Below are positions 59,916 to 64,000 of a stretch of 64,000 nt of DNA, piece after piece (the stretch's first letter is position 1; every line of letters starts with the position of its first letter). Position numbers and translations under genes: made by a program. The notes beneath the pieces are model-generated. The model was not told the DNA's origin. It ran no database searches and saw nothing but the letters and a program-made list of their open reading frames with translations. Origin of the DNA: Candidatus Binatia bacterium (GTDB lineage: Bacteria; Desulfobacterota; Binatia; Bin18); contig JAJEFA010000011.1 in NCBI GenBank assembly GCA_022820725.1, positions 124,001 to 188,000 of the forward strand, in the 5' to 3' direction.

Positions 59916-60301
59916 AGCTAAAACGGATGAAAATTGTCGTGCAACCAGAGGGCGATTTTTTCGATCAGGTCCGCGAAGCATTTTCTACTGTTGCCAAAGC
60001 GTCACGGAAAGGCGAAAAACTCCCACGATCCACCCCGGTTCTCTCCTTTCCCAGCATTCAGGAGATGGCCCGGACACTGACGCCGAAACGGCTTGAACTC
60101 CTGAGATTGATCCGGCGAAACGATCCTCAATCAGTGCGCCAATTGGCCGCGTTGGCGGGCAGGGATATCAAGAATGTCAGCACGGACCTGAAAGTGTTGG
60201 AGAAACTGGGACTGGTCGAAGCTGAAGAGCGGGAGTCACCGCGCCGGCGTAAACGTCCAGTGAGTCCCTTTGATCGGCTGGATATGGAAGTGTATTTGTA
60301 G
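59912..60301 (+). CDS. TumA-like HTH antitoxin
   Basis: A 129-residue DNA-binding protein. The C-terminal winged helix-turn-helix (TPKRLELLRLIRRNDPQSVRQLAALAGRDIKNVSTDLKVLEKLGLVEAEERESPRRRKRPVSPFD) matches the HVO_A0114/TumA-type MarR-like family; the N-terminus (IVVQPEGDFFDQVREAF) probably binds the toxin. Toxin-first order with a 4-base overlap is usual for this pair. It is the likely repressor of the 59581 palindrome. Confidence 0.78.
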   Translation: MKLKRMKIVVQPEGDFFDQVREAFSTVAKASRKGEKLPRSTPVLSFPSIQEMARTLTPKRLELLRLIRRNDPQSVRQLAALAGRDIKNVSTDLKVLEKLGLVEAEERESPRRRKRPVSPFDRLDMEVYL

Positions 60302-60373
60302 TCTGGTTCCTATAGAGAATCCTCTAGGCGGCTGTCTGCTGAACGAATCCATCACTTTCTCAAGGTAGGCTGT

Positions 60374-61168
60374 ATGACAACATTTTTCGACGGACCGAAA
60401 CCCAGACTGTTTGCGCACCGGGGCGCCAGCGGGGAAGCGCCCGAGAACACCATGGCCGCGTTTCAGCGGGCTGTGGATGCGGGAGTTGAGTATATTGAGC
60501 TGGATGTGCACGCGTCCGAGGATGGGCAGGTCATGGTTATCCACGACGCGACCATCGAGCGGACGACTAATGGTCTGGGCGCGGTTCAGAACTATTCCCT
60601 TGCTGCTCTGCAACAACTCGACGCTGGCTATCGGTTTTCGCTGGATGAGGGCAAGACGTTCCCTTTCCGTGCGTCGGATGTGATTATTCCTTCGCTCCAA
60701 GAAGTGCTGGAGAGCTTTCCGCAAGTCAAGTTCACGGTTGAGATCAAGCCGTCCGACCCGCCTATCGAAGAACCGGTGATTGCGGTGATTAAAGACTGCG
60801 GCAAGGTGGATGAGGTTATCATTGCGTCAGAGCATGACGCGGTTCTGGCTCGTGTGCGAACCCTGGCCCCGGATACCCCGACAAATTTTGGCTATAACGA
60901 AGTGGTCGATTTTATCCAGCGCGTTGCAACCGGTCAGCTAGACGGCTATCAGCCACCCGGTCAGGCGCTTCAGATTCCGCCCACATATCAAAATATCCCG
61001 CTGGTGACGGAACAAACGATTGCCGCCGCGCACCAACTCAATGTGGAAATCCATGCGTGGACGATTAATGACCCACAGGAGATGCACAGTCTGCTTGACC
61101 TCGGTGTAGACGGGGTAATGTCGGACTTTCCGGGGCGTTTGCTGGAAGTGGCGCGAGGGAGAGGGTAA
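60374..61168 (+). CDS. Glycerophosphodiester phosphodiesterase
   Basis: A 264-residue GDPD TIM-barrel enzyme. LFAHRGASGEAPENTMAAF (catalytic His), YIELDVHASEDGQVMVIHDATIERTT (metal ligands Glu/Asp and catalytic His), FTVEIKPSD (Glu) and MHSLLDLGVDGVMSDFPGRL near the end are all present. It hydrolyses deacylated phospholipids to glycerol-3-phosphate and an alcohol. No signal peptide, so cytoplasmic. AAGGTAGGCTGT precedes the ATG. Confidence 0.9.
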   Translation: MTTFFDGPKPRLFAHRGASGEAPENTMAAFQRAVDAGVEYIELDVHASEDGQVMVIHDATIERTTNGLGAVQNYSLAALQQLDAGYRFSLDEGKTFPFRASDVIIPSLQEVLESFPQVKFTVEIKPSDPPIEEPVIAVIKDCGKVDEVIIASEHDAVLARVRTLAPDTPTNFGYNEVVDFIQRVATGQLDGYQPPGQALQIPPTYQNIPLVTEQTIAAAHQLNVEIHAWTINDPQEMHSLLDLGVDGVMSDFPGRLLEVARGRG

Positions 61169-61302
61169 GGCGAAGAGTGTGGAAACCTAGTAGGTTCCTC
61201 AATTGGCCGTGGTCCAGAGCGGAAACCCACCCCGGCCTATACGGCCACTCCTCCGGGGACGTGTGATGCACCTGAGGTGGTGGCCCCTGTTCGGGCTGAT
61301 CC

Positions 61303-61330
61303 GTAGGGGCAATTCATGAATTGCCCCTAC
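61303..61330. repeat. Perfect 28-bp palindrome
   Basis: Arms GTAGGGGCAATTCA and TGAATTGCCCCTAC are exact reverse complements without a spacer. A related but imperfect copy occurs 190 bases further at 61520. Confidence 0.8.
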
Positions 61331-61439
61331 AACGTCACGCCGCCCATAGACGTGGGATGCCAATGAACTGGTCTGACGGGTGGCGGGCGCTTGGTCCCTC
61401 ACCCCACCCCCCTGCGCCGTGCCTGTCTGCGACAGGGGG

Positions 61440-61491
61440 CCAGGAGTGCGGGCTTCCAGCCCGCAAGCGGCCAGGATGGCCGCGCTCCCAG
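61440..61491. repeat. Double-hairpin repeat
   Basis: GCGGGCT-TCC-AGCCCGC (61448-61464) and GCGGCCA-GGA-TGGCCGC (61467-61483) lie side by side, enclosed by GGAGTGC and GCGCTCC, giving a three-way-junction-like fold. Such units are common dispersed repeats in uncultivated bacteria. Confidence 0.6.
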
Positions 61492-61519
61492 GCGGCGCAG
61501 GGGGGCGGGAATATGTCTC

Positions 61520-61545
61520 GTAGGGGCAACCCCTTGTGGTTGCCC
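61520..61545. repeat. Imperfect palindrome related to the 28-bp repeat
   Basis: GTAGGGGCAACC, a short loop, then GGTTGCCC form an 8-bp stem (GGGCAACC/GGTTGCCC). It begins with the same GTAGGGGCAA as the palindrome at 61303 and lies eight bases before the end of the LLM gene. Confidence 0.6.
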
Positions 61546-61552
61546 GATCCCC

Positions 61553-62389
61553 TTAATGAATCTTCGGCATAACCTCGGCGGCAAAGCGCTCTATGCCGCT
61601 TCGGAAAGTCGCGGCGTCAGGGTAACGCCCCAGCCCCAGCACATAGTGGTTGGCCCCAGCCTCTTTCATGGCCGATATGCGATCAATCATGGGTTCGGGG
61701 CTGCCCTCGCGGATCATGCCGCCGACGATCAAGTCGGGCATGGACCGCCCGTGCTTTTCGGATTCCTCGCGTAAATGCGCGGCAATCTGGGCCAACTCGC
61801 CGGACTGGAGCCCAATCGGATAATAGCCGTCACCCCATTTGATGGTCCGTTCAATGGCCTTGGGTCCAGCCCCTCCAATCCAGATAGGCGGACGCGCCGG
61901 ACGGGGAGCAAAGACAAATTCGGGGAATTGAATGTGACTGCCGCTGTACGAACTTACATCGTTATCAAACAACTGATGGACGACTTCGAGGGTTTCGTTG
62001 GTAATGGCACCACGCTTGCGCGGGTCCACGCCCAGGGCTTCAAATTCCGGCCGCATCCAGCCGACCCCGGCGCCAAGGATCAGCCGCTCGCCCGAGAGTT
62101 CCTGGAGGGTGGCCACCTGCTTGGCCATATATACGGCAGGCCGGTAGGGAAAGACCAGAACGGAAATACCGAGCTGAATCTTCCGGGTCAGCGCGGCAAA
62201 ATAGGCCAGCGTTGTCAGCGGCTCAAAATAGCGGCCCCCCGAGCCTTCGGTCTGATCCGGCGGAATCGCCAGATGATCGACCACAAACGCGGCATCAAAG
62301 CCGGCCTCTTCTACGGCCTGCACGCAGGCGCCGAGCGTGTCCCGGGTAGCGGCCGGACCCATATTGCGGATGACAACACCAAATTTCAT
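61553..62389 (-). CDS. Luciferase-like (LLM) monooxygenase, F420-dependent type
   Basis: A 278-residue LLM protein with AAFVVDHLAIPPDQTEGSGGRYFEPLTTLAYFAALTRKIQLGISVLVFPYRPAVYMAKQVATLQELSGERLILGAGVGWMRPEFEALGVDPRKRG and PPIWIGGAGPKAIERTIKWGDGYYPIG, typical of the TIGR03619-type F420-dependent group. The start overlaps the preceding gene by four bases. It is the last gene of a leuC-leuD-orf unit and probably acts in another pathway. Confidence 0.85.
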   Translation of the reverse strand: MKFGVVIRNMGPAATRDTLGACVQAVEEAGFDAAFVVDHLAIPPDQTEGSGGRYFEPLTTLAYFAALTRKIQLGISVLVFPYRPAVYMAKQVATLQELSGERLILGAGVGWMRPEFEALGVDPRKRGAITNETLEVVHQLFDNDVSSYSGSHIQFPEFVFAPRPARPPIWIGGAGPKAIERTIKWGDGYYPIGLQSGELAQIAAHLREESEKHGRSMPDLIVGGMIREGSPEPMIDRISAMKEAGANHYVLGLGRYPDAATFRSGIERFAAEVMPKIH

Positions 62390-62691
62390 GTGTCTTCTCC
62401 TTCGCCGTCTTGAAACAAACGTTCGGCCAACTCCTCGGCGAGCGTCGACCGCTCGTCCTCATCCTCTCGAAGCAGATCGAAAGACAAATTCATGAGCATT
62501 TTTCCGAGGACTTCACGTTGAAGCACATTGAGGCTGACGGTGTGCGGTTGTTCCTCTTCGAGGTGAGCCAGGAGGGTTTCCATGGAGCGGACCCCGGCGT
62601 CATTCTCCTGTCGCGCCAGTCGGTCGCCCGCCATACCCGCGGCTTGCTGTAGCAAAGCGACTTCCTGGGTGGTGAGGGGATACGAGGACAT
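62386..62691 (-). CDS. Small protein of unknown function
   Basis: A 101-residue acidic protein, predicted fully helical (MSSYPLTTQEVALLQQAAGMAGDRLARQENDAG, LREDEDERSTLAEELAERLF), with no signal peptide or known domain. It starts 12 bases after leuD and overlaps the LLM gene (ATGA at 62386), so it is translated from the same message. Conservation of the coupling would test whether it is an LLM partner. Confidence 0.55.
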   Translation of the reverse strand: MSSYPLTTQEVALLQQAAGMAGDRLARQENDAGVRSMETLLAHLEEEQPHTVSLNVLQREVLGKMLMNLSFDLLREDEDERSTLAEELAERLFQDGEGEDT

Positions 62692-62703
62692 GATGAGTAT
62701 TTG

Positions 62704-63324
62704 CTATCCCAAATCCGGAAACAGCCAGGGCGCTTCGTTTTTGCGGCGTTGCTCATAGGCCGTGATATCGGCCTCCTTTTGCAGGGTGAGCCCGATTTCG
62801 TCCAGGCCGTTGAGCAGGCAGTCTTTCCGAAAGGGATCAACGTCGAAATGAAAACTCGTCCCATCCGGTGTGGTGACGGTTTGGGCCGCGAGGTCCACGC
62901 TGAGCTGATAGCCCGGCTGGGGTTCGACCTCTGTGAATAATTGATCGACTTCTGCGTTGGTCAGGACAACCGGCAGCATGCCGTTTTTGAAGCAGTTGTT
63001 AAAAAAGATATCGGCAAAGCTGGGGGCAATAACGCATCGAAACCCATAGTCCAACAAGGCCCACGGCGCATGCTCGCGCGACGAACCGCAGCCGAAGTTA
63101 TCCCGTGCCAAGAGAATACTCGCTCCGTCGTAGCGCGGTTGATTGAGGACAAAGCCGTCCTGGGGGTTGCCGTCGCTGGCGTAGCGCCAATCCGAGAACA
63201 ACCCTTCCCGCAGGCCCGTGCGCTTAATGGTCTTGAGGTACTGCTTGGGAATAATCTGGTCAGTATCAACATTCACCCGGTCGAGCGGGGCAACAATACC
63301 TGTGAGCGTGGTAAAAGCGTCCAT
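62704..63324 (-). CDS. leuD: 3-isopropylmalate dehydratase small subunit (LeuD)
   Basis: A 206-residue swivelling-domain subunit that, with LeuC, isomerises 2-isopropylmalate to 3-isopropylmalate in leucine synthesis. [83 protein letters not shown] are the family hallmarks. ATG at 63324 begins MDAFTTLTG; the open frame above runs 42 codons without features. It follows leuC by 19 bases. Confidence 0.93.
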   Translation of the reverse strand: MDAFTTLTGIVAPLDRVNVDTDQIIPKQYLKTIKRTGLREGLFSDWRYASDGNPQDGFVLNQPRYDGASILLARDNFGCGSSREHAPWALLDYGFRCVIAPSFADIFFNNCFKNGMLPVVLTNAEVDQLFTEVEPQPGYQLSVDLAAQTVTTPDGTSFHFDVDPFRKDCLLNGLDEIGLTLQKEADITAYEQRRKNEAPWLFPDLG

Positions 63325-63343
63325 ATATGTCTCCAATACGGCT

Positions 63344-64000
63344 TTAGCTCCAGTTTCTGATATCGACAAAGCGACCTTCGATAGCCGCGGCCGCGGCCAT
63401 GGCCGGGGAGACCAGATGAGTGCGCCCGCCCTTGCCCTGGCGACCTTCAAAATTCCGGTTGCTGGTTGAAGCGCAGCGCTCGCCCGGCTGCAGGGTGTCG
63501 GCGTTCATGGCCAGACACATGGAACAGCCGGCCTCGCGCCACTCGAAGCCCGCGTCCTTAAAAACGACGTCGAGTCCTTCGTCCTCGGCCTGCTTTTTGA
63601 TCAGACCGGAGCCCGGTACCACCAGGGCGTTGACGGTCGAGGCGACCTTTCTCCCTTTTGCGTACTGGGCGGCCATACGCAGGTCTTCGATGCGGGAATT
63701 GGTACAGGAGCCGATAAAGACCCGGTCGACCGGAATTTCCGTCATGGGGGTGCCGGCCTTCAGGTCCATATAGGCCAGGGCCCGCTGCGTGGCCTCTTGC
63801 GTTTCCGGCGAGGGCATATCGGCCGGGTCCGGCACGCTGCCGGTAATATCGGTGACCATGCCCGGATTCGTACCCCAGGTGACTTGAGGGGCGATGTCTG
63901 CCGCTTTCAGTTCTACGGTCTTGTCAAAGCTGGCGTCCGGGTCCGACGGTAGTTGCTGCCAAGCCGCTACCGCCCGCTCGAACAGCCCGCCCTTGGGTGC
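63344..64000 (-). CDS. leuC: 3-isopropylmalate dehydratase large subunit (LeuC), 5' part cut by the window
   Basis: The last 218 codons of LeuC lie in the window; the frame remains open to base 64000, so the start is outside. [39 protein letters not shown] and [53 protein letters not shown] are the aconitase-type Fe-S motifs (GSCTNSR Cys and the CSMC pair). It is the first gene of the unit with leuD. Confidence 0.93.
   Translation of the reverse strand, partial: APKGGLFERAVAAWQQLPSDPDASFDKTVELKAADIAPQVTWGTNPGMVTDITGSVPDPADMPSPETQEATQRALAYMDLKAGTPMTEIPVDRVFIGSCTNSRIEDLRMAAQYAKGRKVASTVNALVVPGSGLIKKQAEDEGLDVVFKDAGFEWREAGCSMCLAMNADTLQPGERCASTSNRNFEGRQGKGGRTHLVSPAMAAAAAIEGRFVDIRNWS

Larger units (their letters stand above)
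61169..61552. other. Intergenic region of palindromic repeats
   Basis: Non-coding 384-base stretch that holds three dispersed-repeat modules, listed separately. It separates the convergent GDPD and LLM genes. No gene frame or terminator with a T-tract is convincing. Confidence 0.5.

Overview
The window looks like a chromosome segment from an uncultivated, GC-rich Gram-negative bacterium. A periplasm and outer membrane are implied by an RND/MMPL permease, a LolA-like protein, an AMIN-domain beta-barrel protein and a lipoprotein. Six luciferase-like flavin monooxygenase genes, two CaiB/BaiF CoA-transferases, many short-chain dehydrogenases, a nitrile hydratase and a GPP34 domain would suit lineages such as Tectomicrobia/Entotheonellia or Binatota, but that placement is inference only. 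No rRNA, tRNA, phage or CRISPR array was recognised.

Layout. 0.3-6.3 kb: a sulfotransferase followed by a GPP34-cytochrome P450 fusion, then a gene remnant, a cupin, an MFS carrier and a GST. 6.3-11.5 kb: an FMN alpha-hydroxy-acid oxidase, a PNPOx-like protein, a DUF2306 membrane protein and two luciferase-like monooxygenases. 11.5-17.6 kb: a TetR gene with a palindromic operator, then an MMPL permease, a LolA-like protein and an AMIN/beta-barrel protein, probably one envelope export operon. 18.0-20.6 kb: an ECF sigma factor overlapping a membrane-anchored VWA protein. 20.6-27.3 kb: a minus-strand degradative cluster (two monooxygenases, SDR, CaiB, CaiB, SDR) with decayed duplicate tails and a MITE-like element. 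27.5-34.5 kb: a secreted orphan, a GST with a clear terminator, two tandem six-cysteine secreted proteins, a molybdopterin oxidoreductase with a hotdog ammonia-lyase, a Sel1-repeat protein and a CYTH protein.

34.5-40.8 kb: an N-acyl-D-amino-acid deacylase, a decay zone (broken kinase, lipoprotein, broken GspE/PilB ATPase), an AMP-forming acyl-CoA ligase and an FAH-family hydrolase. 40.9-48.0 kb: three paralogous NCS2-type permeases, each with a C-terminal domain resembling a degenerate RsbW/GHKL ATPase, around a murJ gene. 48.3-53.2 kb: an SDR and a 2-oxoacid dehydrogenase operon (E1 alpha, E1 beta, E2) interrupted by an S23-type four-helix-bundle gene between heptanucleotide repeat arrays; a further such array forms the linker of an E2-OsmC fusion. 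53.2-59.5 kb: two alpha/beta hydrolases (one lacking its catalytic Ser and His), a monooxygenase, a GlcG/HbpS protein, a cobalt-type nitrile hydratase operon and a polysaccharide deacetylase. 59.6-64 kb: a TumE/TumA-like toxin-antitoxin pair with an 18-bp palindrome, a glycerophosphodiesterase, a block of palindromic repeats, and a leuC(partial)-leuD-orf-monooxygenase operon.

The most novel items are the GPP34-P450 fusion, the permeases with a degenerate kinase-like tail, and the heptanucleotide arrays that flank an S23 gene and form a coding linker whose unit length is not a multiple of three.
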